From Svornostia abyssi (GTDB lineage: Bacteria; Actinomycetota; Thermoleophilia; Solirubrobacterales; Solirubrobacteraceae), in NCBI GenBank assembly GCA_024666565.1, contig CP088295.1, forward strand, positions 3,410,001 through 3,474,000: 64,000 nucleotides of DNA, written 5' to 3'. This document shows, one piece after another, positions 36,054-45,274 of the stretch (the first letter of the stretch is position 1; every line of letters begins with the position of its first letter). A model generated the notes under the pieces. It was given only the letters and a program-made list of their open reading frames with translations. It was not told the origin of the DNA and searched no databases. Made by a program: the position numbers and the translations under genes.

Positions 36054-37030
36054 CCACCTCACGCCTCCGGGCGCTGCTGCTCGTGCTCGCAGCGCTCGTG
36101 CTGCCCCTCGGTCTCGCCGCGTGCGGCGACGACGACGAGAGCGCGTCCTCGGAGACCACCGCCACGGCGCAGAGCGCCGGGATCACGAACAACCCCGACA
36201 ACGCGAAGACCGAGATCACGGTCGGCTCGAAGAACTTCACCGAGCAGAAGGTCCTGGGCGAGATCTACGCGCAGGCCCTCGAGGCCGCCGGCTACACCGT
36301 GAAGACCGAGCTGAACCTCGGCGACGAGAAGACGGCGCTGAAGGCGCTGGAGGACGGCCAGATCGACGGGTACCCGGAGTACACGGGCACGGCGCTCCTC
36401 TCGTTCTTCGAGGTCCCGGCCGACAAGCTGCCGACCGACCCGGCCGCCGCCTACGACCAGGTGAAGGCGGACTTCGCGAAGGACGGCATCACCGCGTTCC
36501 CGCCGACGCCGTTCACCTCCTCGAACGAAGTGGCGGTGACGAAGGAGACGGCCGAGAAGCTCGGCCTGGAGAACATCAGCGACCTCAAGGGCCAGGAGGG
36601 CGACCTCACGCTGTACGGCTCGCCCGAGTGCCGCCAGCGCCGCGACTGCCTGCTGGGGCTCGAGGAGGTCTACGGCCTGGACTTCGGGAAGTTCACGCCA
36701 GTCGACATCGCGCAGCGCCACGAGGTGCTCAAGAGCGGGGACGCCGACGTGTCGATCGTGTTCACGACCGACCCGCAGAACAAGCGCGACGGGTTCGTCC
36801 TGCTGAAGGACGACCAGGGCATGTTCCCGCCCTACAACTCGACGTTCCTCGTGCGTGACGAGACGGTCCAGGAGGCCGGCCCGGATCTCGAGGCGACCAT
36901 CGAGAAGGTCAACGAGAACCTGAACGCCGAGGTCATGCAGGAGCTCAACGCCCGCGTGGACCTCGACAAGGAGACGCCGCAGCAGGCCGCCGCGGGGTAC
37001 CTGCAGCAGTTCAACCTCGTCACCGGCTGA
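36050..37030 (+). CDS. opuCC: Osmoprotectant ABC substrate-binding lipoprotein, ProX/OpuCC-like
   Basis: The 326-residue lipoprotein has a signal sequence ending in the lipobox LAAC (C25) and a Ser/Thr-rich linker. An OpuAC-domain follows: TVGSKNFTEQKVLGEIYAQA, DGYPEYTGTALLSF, DVSIVFTTDPQN and PYNSTFLVRDE. Tyr and aromatic residues for cation-pi binding of quaternary ammonium groups are plausible in the YPEYTG segment. It delivers glycine betaine, carnitine or choline to the two permeases upstream. It is the last gene of the operon, which ends in a strong hairpin. Confidence 0.92.
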   Translation: MTTSRLRALLLVLAALVLPLGLAACGDDDESASSETTATAQSAGITNNPDNAKTEITVGSKNFTEQKVLGEIYAQALEAAGYTVKTELNLGDEKTALKALEDGQIDGYPEYTGTALLSFFEVPADKLPTDPAAAYDQVKADFAKDGITAFPPTPFTSSNEVAVTKETAEKLGLENISDLKGQEGDLTLYGSPECRQRRDCLLGLEEVYGLDFGKFTPVDIAQRHEVLKSGDADVSIVFTTDPQNKRDGFVLLKDDQGMFPPYNSTFLVRDETVQEAGPDLEATIEKVNENLNAEVMQELNARVDLDKETPQQAAAGYLQQFNLVTG

Positions 37031-37036
37031 CGCACC

Positions 37037-37070
37037 CGACCCGCCCGGCCTGCATCGGTCGGGCGGGTCG
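37037..37070 (+). terminator. Strong hairpin terminator of the OpuC operon
   Basis: CGACCCGCCCGGCC and GGTCGGGCGGGTCG pair over 14 bp (one G-T wobble) around TGCATC, starting 7 bp after the stop codon. It is the longest stem I found in the window. No T-run follows. Confidence 0.8.
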
Positions 37071-37085
37071 CGTAGCCTCGCGGCG

Positions 37086-37418
37086 ATGACGACCTTCGCC
37101 GACTACCAGCGCGATTCGCGCGCGACCGCCGTCTACCCGGACGCCGGAGACAACCTCCTCTACCCCACCCTCGGGCTGTGCGGCGAGGCGGGCGAGGTCG
37201 CTGAGAAGGTCAAGAAGATGGTCCGCGACGATGCCGGCGTGCTCAGCGACGACCGGCGGGCGGCCATCGCGAAGGAACTCGGCGACGTGCTCTGGTACGC
37301 GGCGCAGATCGCCACCGAGGCCGGGCTCGAACTCGACGACATCGCGGCCGCGAACCTCGCGAAGCTCCGTTCGCGCCAGGAGCGCGGCGTGCTGACCGGC
37401 AGCGGGGACGACCGCTGA
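37086..37418 (+). CDS. MazG-like nucleotide pyrophosphohydrolase
   Basis: The 110-residue all-alpha NTP pyrophosphohydrolase has the metal-binding pattern GLCGEAGEVAEKVKKMVRD (E-x-x-E) and AIAKELGDVLWYAAQIA (E-x-x-D). It is a single-domain MazG-like protein, probably acting as a dimer to hydrolyse NTPs or dNTPs to monophosphates (housekeeping). Its stop overlaps the next ATG (TGATG). The 15-bp gap after the OpuC terminator must contain its promoter within the hairpin region or upstream. Confidence 0.9.
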   Translation: MTTFADYQRDSRATAVYPDAGDNLLYPTLGLCGEAGEVAEKVKKMVRDDAGVLSDDRRAAIAKELGDVLWYAAQIATEAGLELDDIAAANLAKLRSRQERGVLTGSGDDR

Positions 37419-37702
37419 TGCCCCGTGCCCGGCTGGTGCTGACGTACGACTACGTCGACGACATCCTCGAGAAGCGCGGCCCGCTGCGCGACGAGCACCT
37501 GGCGAACATCACGCGGGAGGTCGAAGCCGGCCGGCTGCTGTCCGCCGGGGCGGTCGGCGACCCGCCCACCGGTGCCCTCTTCGTCTGGACCGAGGGCAAT
37601 GAGGACGCGATCGCGGCCTTCGTCGCCGCCGATCCCTACGTCAAGGGCGGGCTGGTGACCGGCCATGACGTCCAGCCGTGGACGGTGGTGGCGGGCGCCT
37701 GA
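37418..37702 (+). CDS. YciI-family protein
   Basis: The 94-residue YCII-domain protein has the conserved RGPLRDEHLANITREVEAG segment with the His-Asp pair and DPPTGALFVW, then ADPYVKGGLVTGHDVQPW. It is a ferredoxin-like fold dimer, often fused to or neighbouring enzymes; most members have unknown roles. It is coupled to the MazG-like gene by TGATG overlap. It converges on hflX. Confidence 0.85.
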   Translation: MPRARLVLTYDYVDDILEKRGPLRDEHLANITREVEAGRLLSAGAVGDPPTGALFVWTEGNEDAIAAFVAADPYVKGGLVTGHDVQPWTVVAGA

Positions 37703-37708
37703 CGCTCG

Positions 37709-39037
37709 CTACGCAGCGCTGCCGTTGGCGCCGTTCGCGCCGACGGTGAACGGCTGCAGCCGGTCGGCGAGCGCCGCGGGAACGCGGGCGCTGACGCGGA
37801 CCCCGGCCGGGGTGTCTTCGCGGCGCAGGTCGTCACCGGCGACGTCGTGCAGCTCGGCCAGACGCGCGCCCTCGGCGTAGGGCAGCAGCACGTCGACTGA
37901 GCGCAGGCGGCGGCGGAACTCCTGTTCGACGCGCTCACCGAGCTCTTCGAGTCCCTCGCCCGTCGCGGCTGAGACGAGCACGCCGTCGCGGTGGCGCAGC
38001 AGCAGCTCCTGGCGGCGGTCGTCATCGATCGCGTCGGCCTTGTTGAGGACGAGGATGCGCGGATTGTCGCCGGCTCCGATGTCCTCCAGGACCTCATCGA
38101 CGGCGCGCATCATGCTCACCATCTCGTCCTCGGGCGCTGACGCGTCGACGACGTGGAGGATGAGGTCGGCGAGGCGCGTCTCATCCAGCGTGGCGCCGAA
38201 CGCCTCGACGAGCTGGTGCGGCAGCTTGCGGATGAAGCCGACGGTGTCGGTCAGGAGATAGGCGCGACCGTGAAGATCCATGGTGCGCGTCGTCGGGTCG
38301 AGCGTGTGGAACAGCCGGTCGCGGACGCCGACCTCGGCCCCGGTGAGGCGGTTGAGCAGCGTGCTCTTGCCGGCGTTCGTGTACCCGGCGAGCGCGACCT
38401 GCGGGAGGTGCGCTCGCTCGCGCTCGGCGCGCATGGTGCGCCGCGAGCCCTTGACCTCCTCGAGCCGTCGCTTCAGCGCGGTGATGCGGTTGCGGGCGAG
38501 GCGGCGGTCGGTCTCGATCTGCGTCTCGCCCGGTCCGCGGGTGCCGACGCCGCCGACCCCGAGACGGTCGAGGTGCGTCCACAGGCCGCGCATGCGCGCG
38601 AGGTTGTACTCGAGCTGCGCGAGTTCGACCTGCAGCTTGCCCTCCGCGGAGTTCGCGTGCCCGGCGAAGATGTCGAGGATGAGCTCGGTCCGGTCGATGA
38701 CCGGGAGCTTGAGCGCCTCCTCGAGGTTGCGCTCCTGGCTGGGGCTGAGCTCGTCGTCGCAGACGATGACGTTCGCGTCCGCGGCATTGGCCTGCTCCTT
38801 GACCTCCTCGAGCTTGCCGCTGCCCAGGTACGTGCGCGGATGTGGCATCTCGCGGTGCTGCACGGACTCACCGACGACCGCGACGCGTGCGGTGCGCAGC
38901 AGCTCCTTCAGCTCCGAGAGGTCGTCGCCCTCCGGGAACACGGCGATGCAGAACGCACGCTGCTTCGCGCGCCCCTCAGGGACGGTGGAGCTGGTACTCC
39001 GTGGAGTGTCGGTGCGACCGGTGCGAGAACGCTGCAC
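37709..39037 (-). CDS. hflX: GTPase HflX
   Basis: The 442-residue GTPase has an N-terminal HflX domain with YLGSGKLEEVKEQANAADAN and the GTRGPGETQIETDRRLA linker, then G1 GYTNAGKSTLLNRL, G2 TLDPTTRTM, G3 DTVGFIRKLPHQLVEAF and G4 NKADAI. HflX binds the 50S subunit and splits stalled or hibernating ribosomes under stress. The GTG at 39037 has no clear ribosome-binding site; a ~20-residue variable N-terminus precedes the domain. It follows the RGG-rich protein on the same strand with a hairpin in the 23-bp gap. Confidence 0.93.
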   Translation of the reverse strand: MQRSRTGRTDTPRSTSSTVPEGRAKQRAFCIAVFPEGDDLSELKELLRTARVAVVGESVQHREMPHPRTYLGSGKLEEVKEQANAADANVIVCDDELSPSQERNLEEALKLPVIDRTELILDIFAGHANSAEGKLQVELAQLEYNLARMRGLWTHLDRLGVGGVGTRGPGETQIETDRRLARNRITALKRRLEEVKGSRRTMRAERERAHLPQVALAGYTNAGKSTLLNRLTGAEVGVRDRLFHTLDPTTRTMDLHGRAYLLTDTVGFIRKLPHQLVEAFGATLDETRLADLILHVVDASAPEDEMVSMMRAVDEVLEDIGAGDNPRILVLNKADAIDDDRRQELLLRHRDGVLVSAATGEGLEELGERVEQEFRRRLRSVDVLLPYAEGARLAELHDVAGDDLRREDTPAGVRVSARVPAALADRLQPFTVGANGANGSAA

Positions 39038-39047
39038 CGGTACGAGT

Positions 39048-39064
39048 CTAGGTGCTCGACCTAG
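39048..39064. repeat. Inverted repeat containing a stop codon
   Basis: CTAGGT-GCTCG-ACCTAG is a perfect 6-5-6 inverted repeat that includes the stop codon of the RGG-rich gene and lies just before hflX. It could be a weak terminator or a CTAG-type methylation/cleavage site. CTAG is rare in such genomes. Confidence 0.35.
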
Positions 39065-40429
39065 TAGCCCAGGCGGGAGAGACGCTCGCGCTCGGCTTGG
39101 CGCTTGGCCTCCTTGGCGGCCTTGCGGGCCTTCTCGCGCTCGCGCTTCTCATCGTCCTTGTCCGCGACGATGCGGACCTTCGACGACAGCGAGCCGTCGC
39201 GGCCCATGGCGCGAAGCTCCTCGGCGCTGGCCGGGCGATCGCTGCGCGGCCCGCGGCCGGGACCACGGCCACCTTCACGGCCACCATCACGACGTCCGCC
39301 GCCGCCGCGGCCTTCACGACGTCCGCCGCCGCCGCGCTCGCCACCGCGTCCTCCGCGGCCGCGACCGCGCTCGCGGTCGTCCTCTCCGGTGAGGGCACGC
39401 AGCTGACCCTTGACCTCGCGGACAGGGGTGGCGGCAAGGCGCAGCCAGGCCTGGAAGACGGGGTCGCCGGGCTTCAGCCCGATGGACTTCTCCGCGCACA
39501 CGGCCGCCCACTTGAGGGGCTGCCCGTTCGCATCCTGCTGGGGCGCGAGCGCCTCCTTGATGATGTCCGGGCCACCGACGCGGGTAATCGCCGCCTGCAC
39601 ACGCGCGATGCCGACGCCCTCGAGTGGCGGCGGGGGCGTGCGGGTCGCGCGCGGCTGGGGCTCGGGCGCGTCGGCGGCGGGCTGCTCGGTGGCGGGCTCG
39701 CCCTCGGCCACCTGCTCCGCAGGGGCCTCTGCCGGCGCTTCGGCGTCCGCGACCGGCTCCGCGGGGGCCTCGGTCTCGGGTGTCTCCTCGGCGGGCGCTT
39801 CGGCCTCGGCGACCGGTTCCGTGGGCGCCTCGGCGGGCGCAGCCTCAGCTTCGGTGGTGGGCGCCTCGGGCGCGCTCTCAGCGGTGGGGGGCGTCAGCGA
39901 CCGTGGGCTCCGGCGCCGACTCGACAGCGGCTTCGGGCGCAGCTGCCTCGGTTGCCTCAGGCGCCGGCGCCTCGGCGGGATCCGCGGCAGTCGGACCGCC
40001 GCGCTCGGCCCGGCGCAGCTCGTTCAGGCGCGCGAAGAAGAGACCGCGGTGCCGCTGGGCCGCGCTGGGCTTCCGCCGGCGCTTGGGCCCGTGCCCACTC
40101 TGCAGGCGCTTGATCTGGCTCAGCGACGGCTTCTTCACGTCACCCTCGGCTGCGGGAGTCTCGGCCTGGGCCTCGCCCGCGGGCGGCGCATCTTCTGCGG
40201 GTGCGGCGGAACCGGCGGCGTCAGCCGTCTGCTCGGCCTCCGCGGGCGCCGGTTCTGCAGCGGGCTCCGGTGTCTGCTTGGCCGGCGCAGCCTCAGCGAC
40301 CGGCTCGGCGGCAGCGGGCTCGGGCGTCGGCTCGGCCGGCGCAGCCTCAGCAGCGGGCTCGGGCGTCGGCTCGGCCGGCGTGGCCGCGGCCTCGGGGGCG
40401 ATGTCGGGAGTCTGGTCGTCGGAAGACAT
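39061..40429 (-). CDS. Long disordered, RGG-rich presumptive RNA-binding protein, with an apparent frameshift
   Basis: Reconstructed as 455 residues when one base is removed from the run of six G at 39886-39891. Order: an Ala/Pro/Glu-rich disordered N-terminus (~90 residues), a basic motif SLSQIKRLQSGHGPKRRRKP with QRHRGLFFARLNELRRAE, and a second Ala/Pro/Glu-rich linker (~110). A compact ~85-residue domain follows (GVGIARVQAAITRVGGPDII, WAAVCAEKSIGLKPGDPVFQ, AWLRLAATPVREVKGQLRAL), then a Gly-Arg-Gly tract (RGRGGRGGERGGGGRREGRG) and a charged coiled-coil tail. No named family is recognised. RGG boxes and its position beside hflX suggest RNA or ribosome association; this is an inference. Confidence 0.6.
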
Positions 40430-40501
40430 GACGAAAGGCGCACGCCGTCGGTCGATTGACCCTGCCGACGATCGTGCGTGGCCTCATTGTGGCACCTTCG
40501 C

Positions 40502-41293
40502 CTAGGCCAGTGCGGCGCGGCTCGGCGGAGGCAGCGGGTCGTACCGGTCGAGCAGCTCGGGCACGGGCAGGACGATGACGCCCTCCTCCGGATCGCCGAC
40601 CCACGACCCCTCCCCGGACGCCAGGGCATACGCCGCGAATGCGGCTGCGCACGCGTCGAGCTCGTCGAGTGTCCGATGCCAGAGCCCGCCGTCCTCGTCG
40701 ACGATGCCGCGCAGCCGCAGGGCCGCGATGCGCTCCTGCAGTCCCCAGGGCGTGCGCTTCGGACGCGGGCGATGCCCCAGCAGGGAGCAGAAGACCGCGT
40801 CCGGGTACGTCTCGCACAGGCGGCCGTGCGCGAGCGCGCCCGAACCGACGGGCGCCTGGACACGGCCCTCGGCGGGCGGCCGGTAGACGCCCAGCGAGTC
40901 GAGGGCCCCGAACAGCTCGAAGCCGACGCCGATCCATGCCTCCCACGTCGAGAGGGCCTGGGCGGCGCTCGGCACGGGGTACAGCGGCAGGCGCCGGCGG
41001 AAGAGCAGCGCGTCGCACACGCGGTGCCGTTCGAAGCGCCCCTCGGGGAGACCCAGCGTCTCGCGCAGCGGCTGACCTGGCGCCAGGAGGTCGAGCCGGT
41101 GGCCCGACGGCGCGTCGATCGCCACGACCGCCTCCCCGCCGAAGCCGAGCACCGTGCGTGCGACCTCCGCGACGGACCCGGTCGCGTAGAAGGTCGCGAC
41201 CAGCTCCGGCCCGTCCTCGCCGCGCCGCTCGCGCAGGGTGCACAGCTGCTGGTTGCCGGGCTTGGCCGACACGTCGATGCCGCAGTACCGCAT
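40502..41293 (-). CDS. DUF429 protein, predicted RNase H-fold nuclease
   Basis: The 263-residue DUF429 protein has an N-terminal RNase H-like strand with acidic residue (RYCGIDVSAKPGNQQLCTL) and VVAIDAPSGHRLDLL. It also has RRRLPLYPVPSAAQALSTWE, CETYPDAVFCSLLG and DELDACAAAFAAYAL, which supply the other conserved acidic positions. The family is predicted to be a nuclease but activity is not established. It is divergent from dapE with a 23-bp gap and lies 72 bp upstream of the RGG-rich gene, probably co-transcribed with it. Confidence 0.78.
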   Translation of the reverse strand: MRYCGIDVSAKPGNQQLCTLRERRGEDGPELVATFYATGSVAEVARTVLGFGGEAVVAIDAPSGHRLDLLAPGQPLRETLGLPEGRFERHRVCDALLFRRRLPLYPVPSAAQALSTWEAWIGVGFELFGALDSLGVYRPPAEGRVQAPVGSGALAHGRLCETYPDAVFCSLLGHRPRPKRTPWGLQERIAALRLRGIVDEDGGLWHRTLDELDACAAAFAAYALASGEGSWVGDPEEGVIVLPVPELLDRYDPLPPPSRAALA

Positions 41294-41316
41294 GGCGGCG
41301 AGGTTAGGCTGCCGAC

Positions 41317-42399
41317 ATGCACGACGACGTGACCGGGCGCCTCGCCGCCAGAACGCTCGAGCTCGTCGATGTCCCGTCCGAGTCGCGCGACGAGGCGGCG
41401 CTTGCCGCGCACGTCCTGGCGGTCCTCGGTGACGCGGGTGTCCCGGCCCGCGATGCGGGAGACACCTGCGTGCTGGCGGGTGCCATCGCGCAAGCTCCCG
41501 CCCCGGGCCGGCCGCTCGTGATCCTGGCGGGTCACCTCGACACCGTGCCCACCCAGGGCAACCGTCCAGGTCGCCATGACGGTGGCGCCGTGCACGGCCT
41601 CGGCGCCAGCGACATGAAGGCCGCACTCGCGGTGATGATCGAACTGGCCTGTGATCTCGACCCGCGCGAGACCGCGGTCGACGTCGGGTATCTCTTCTTC
41701 GGTCGCGAGGAGCTGCCCGTGGCGGAGAGCGCGCTCACTCCGCTGCTCGGGCGCGAGCCTGGGCTGCTCGGGGCCGACCTCGTGCTGATGATGGAGCCGA
41801 CGGACAACACGATCCACGCGGGCTGCCTCGGGAATCTGAACGCCACCTGGTCGTTTCACGGCCGCAGTGGGCACTCCGGCCGGCCGTGGACCGCCGACAA
41901 CGCCATCCATCGGGCGGCGCGCGGGATCGCGGCGCTCGCGGACCTGCCCTACGTCGAGCACGAGCACGACGGCCTGGTGTTCACCGAGGCCGTGTCGGTC
42001 ACCCGCGTCGCGGGGGGCATTGCCGACAACGTGGTGCCGGACCTCACGACCGCGCACGTGAACTACCGATACCCGCCGGGCCTCCCGGCCGCTGACGCAG
42101 AAGCCCGGTTGCGCGCGTGGTGCGAACCGTTCGGCACGCTCGAGATCGTGTCGAACGCTCCGTCCGCGCCCGTCGTGTTGGACCACCCGCTCGTCCGCAG
42201 CCTGCGCGACCACGGCGACCTGCCCGTGCACGCCAAGCAGGCATGGACGCCCATCGCGGAGTTCGCCGCGTTCGGGCTGCCCGCGGTCAACTTCGGCCCG
42301 GGCGACCCCCAGCAGGCCCACCGCCGGGACGAGCACGTCACCGACGCGGCGCTGCGCCGGTCCTACGACGTGCTCCGGGCCTTCGCCACCACGGGGTAG
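41317..42399 (+). CDS. dapE: Succinyl-diaminopimelate desuccinylase
   Basis: The 360-residue M20 peptidase-family enzyme has metal motifs LAGHLDTVP, GLGASDMKAALAVM, FFGREELP (catalytic Glu), MEPTDNTIHAGCLGN and GPGDPQQAHRRDE. The dimerisation domain contains WSFHGRSGHSGRPW. This is the actinobacterial DapE type. It hydrolyses N-succinyl-LL-diaminopimelate to LL-DAP. It is the first of a dapE-dapC-dapD group encoding the succinylase branch. The start ATG 41317 follows directly after a short divergent gap. Confidence 0.92.
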   Translation: MHDDVTGRLAARTLELVDVPSESRDEAALAAHVLAVLGDAGVPARDAGDTCVLAGAIAQAPAPGRPLVILAGHLDTVPTQGNRPGRHDGGAVHGLGASDMKAALAVMIELACDLDPRETAVDVGYLFFGREELPVAESALTPLLGREPGLLGADLVLMMEPTDNTIHAGCLGNLNATWSFHGRSGHSGRPWTADNAIHRAARGIAALADLPYVEHEHDGLVFTEAVSVTRVAGGIADNVVPDLTTAHVNYRYPPGLPAADAEARLRAWCEPFGTLEIVSNAPSAPVVLDHPLVRSLRDHGDLPVHAKQAWTPIAEFAAFGLPAVNFGPGDPQQAHRRDEHVTDAALRRSYDVLRAFATTG

Positions 42400-42410
42400 C
42401 CTCGGCCGCC

Positions 42411-43579
42411 ATGCCCTCCTCGCCGCGCAACCCGGTCCTCGACGCGTTCGGCACGTACCCCTTCGTGCGGCTCACGCAGGCGAAGGCGGCCGCGCAGCAG
42501 CGCGGAGCGCATCTCATCGACTTCGGGATCGGTGAGCCGCGGGAGGAGACCCCGGCGTTCATCGTCGCTGAACTCGTCCGGGCGGTACAGGCGGAGCGGG
42601 TGTCGACCTACCCGACCGCGGAGGGCCTCCCGGAGCTGCGCGAGGCGATCGCCCAGTGGGCGCACCGGCGGTTCGGCAGCGTGCTGGACCCTGCGACGGA
42701 GATCGTCCCGACGTACGGCTCGAAGGAGATCGTGTTCGGGCTCGCCAATGTGCTCGTCGACCGCGACGGGGGGCGCGACCTCGTCGCATGCACCACACCC
42801 GGATACCCCGTGCCTGCGCGCGGCGCGGCGTTCGCCGGCGCACGGGCCGTCGAGCTCGAGCTGACGGTCGAACGCGACTGGTTGCCCGACCTCGACGCCA
42901 TCGACTGGGAGCGGCTGGCGCTGTTGTGGCTGAACTACCCCAACAACCCGACGGGGACCACCGCGCCGCTGGCGTTCCTCGAGGAAGCCGCCGAGCGTTG
43001 CCGGGCCCACGGCGCCGTGCTCGCGAGCGACGAGGCCTACAGCGAGCTGTGGTTCGAGGGCGACCCGCCCGCGTCCGCGCTGCAGCTCGCCGACCGCACC
43101 AACGTGCTGGTCTGCAACACGCTGTCGAAGCGATCATCGATGCCGGGCTACCGCTCGGGGTTCATCGCGGGCGACCCTGAGCTGATCGCCGTGCTGAAGC
43201 GCCACCGGCCCTCCGTCGGCGTCGCGCCACAGACGTTCGTGCAGCGGGCGGCCGCGCTGGCGTGGCGCGACGAGGCGCACGTCGAGCAGGTCCGCGACCG
43301 CTACCGCGCCAAGCGCGACGCGCTCCTGCCCTCCCTGCGGCGCGCCGGCCTCGAGCTCGTCGGTGGAGACGCCACGTTCTTCTGCTGGCTGGCGGTTCCC
43401 GACGGCGACGATGAGGCGTTCGCCATGGCGCTGCTGGACGAGCTCGACCTCGTCGTGGCGCCCGGTTCGTACCTCGGCGCGGCCGGCGCGGGGCACGTCC
43501 GCGTGGCGCTCGTCCCCACCCTGGAGGCGTGCCAGGAGGCCGCCCGTCGCCTCGACGCGCGATCTGCGAAGTTGGGGCC

Positions 43580-43583
<4 letters not shown>
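42411..43583 (+). CDS. dapC: N-succinyl-diaminopimelate aminotransferase
   Basis: The 390-residue class I/II aminotransferase has IDFGIGEPREETPAFI, YPTAEGLPELREAIAQW, TPGYPVPARGAAFAGA, LNYPNNPTGT, SDEAYSELWF and the PLP-lysine segment NTLSKRSSMPGYRSGF (K in TLSKRS). Context fixes the role: it converts N-succinyl-2-amino-6-oxopimelate to succinyl-DAP with glutamate. ATG 42411 begins 11 bp after dapE; its stop overlaps dapD (ATGA). Confidence 0.9.
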
Positions 43584-44403
<820 letters not shown>

Positions 44404-44407
<4 letters not shown>

Positions 44408-44420
44408 GCGCCGCGCTCAG
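44404..44420. terminator. Convergent-gene hairpin containing both stop codons
   Basis: CTGAGCG-CCG-CGCTCAG is a perfect 7-bp stem. It contains the dapD stop on the + strand and the dapF stop on the - strand. Probable bidirectional terminator. Confidence 0.5.
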
Positions 44421-45274
44421 TCCAGGGCGGCGAGCTCGTTCAGCAGGTCGCTGCTGACCTCACCCGCGTACACGGGCACCGCCCACCCTGCGAGGTCGAC
44501 GTGGAGGTCCTCCTGCACGTCGACCGTCAGCTCGCCGCCGTCGAGGTGGACCGTGACGGGGCTGTCGCCGCCGCGCAGGACCGAGGCGACTGCGGCCCCG
44601 GTCGCACCGGTGCCCGACGACATCGTCTCCCCCACGCCGCGTTCGAAGATGCGCGCGCGGATCTCGCCGGCGCCTGTGCGTGTCCACCACGAGACGTTCG
44701 TCCGGTTGGGGAACAGCGGGTGGTGCTCGATGTCCGACCCGATGGCAGGGAGGTCGAGCGCCGCGAGTGTGTCGAGGTCAGGGACCTCGATGGCGCACTG
44801 CGGGTTGCCGATCGAGACGTGCTGGAAGCGCCACGTCTGCGAGCCGGCTTCCAGCGCGCCCGCGCCGTCGGGGCCGCCCGCCGGATAGTCCGCCGAGGAG
44901 AGCTTCGCGCGGCCCATGTCCACGGTGCACGTCGTCTCCGAGAGGATCGTGGGCCGCAGTTCGCCGGCGACGGTCTGGATCGAGAACTGGTCGGACGTTG
45001 TCCAGCCGCGGCGACGCAGGTAGAGGATCGCCTCCCGCGCGCCGTTGCCGGACAGCTCGGCCTCCGAGCCGTCCGGATTGAAGATCCGCAGGCGGGCGAC
45101 GAAGCCGGGCTCGTCCGCAGGCGCGAGTTCGAGGATGCCGTCGCCGCCCAGGCCGAGGTGACGATCGCAGAGGCGCCGCACGCGGGCGGACGTCAGCGCG
45201 AACGGCAGCCGGTCGCGTTCGACGATGAGGTAGTCGTTGCCGAGCGCCTGCCACTTCTCGAAGATCAGCGTCAT
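44417..45274 (-). CDS. dapF: Diaminopimelate epimerase-like protein lacking both catalytic cysteines
   Basis: The 285-residue protein has the whole DapF scaffold: ALGNDYLIVE, GLGGDGIL, NPDGSEAELSGNG, VSIGNPQCAIE, and ERGVGETMSSGTGATG. In characterised DapF the racemising pair is Cys in CGNGxR and Cys in ACGTG. Here both are Ser (S75 and S220; codons TCC and TCG), while the flanking binding residues are kept. This is not explained by a frameshift, since the frame is intact around both sites. Either the lineage uses a second DapF, the enzyme has another activity, or it keeps LL-DAP. Its ATG overlaps the end of miaA by four bases. Confidence 0.8.
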   Translation of the reverse strand: MTLIFEKWQALGNDYLIVERDRLPFALTSARVRRLCDRHLGLGGDGILELAPADEPGFVARLRIFNPDGSEAELSGNGAREAILYLRRRGWTTSDQFSIQTVAGELRPTILSETTCTVDMGRAKLSSADYPAGGPDGAGALEAGSQTWRFQHVSIGNPQCAIEVPDLDTLAALDLPAIGSDIEHHPLFPNRTNVSWWTRTGAGEIRARIFERGVGETMSSGTGATGAAVASVLRGGDSPVTVHLDGGELTVDVQEDLHVDLAGWAVPVYAGEVSSDLLNELAALD

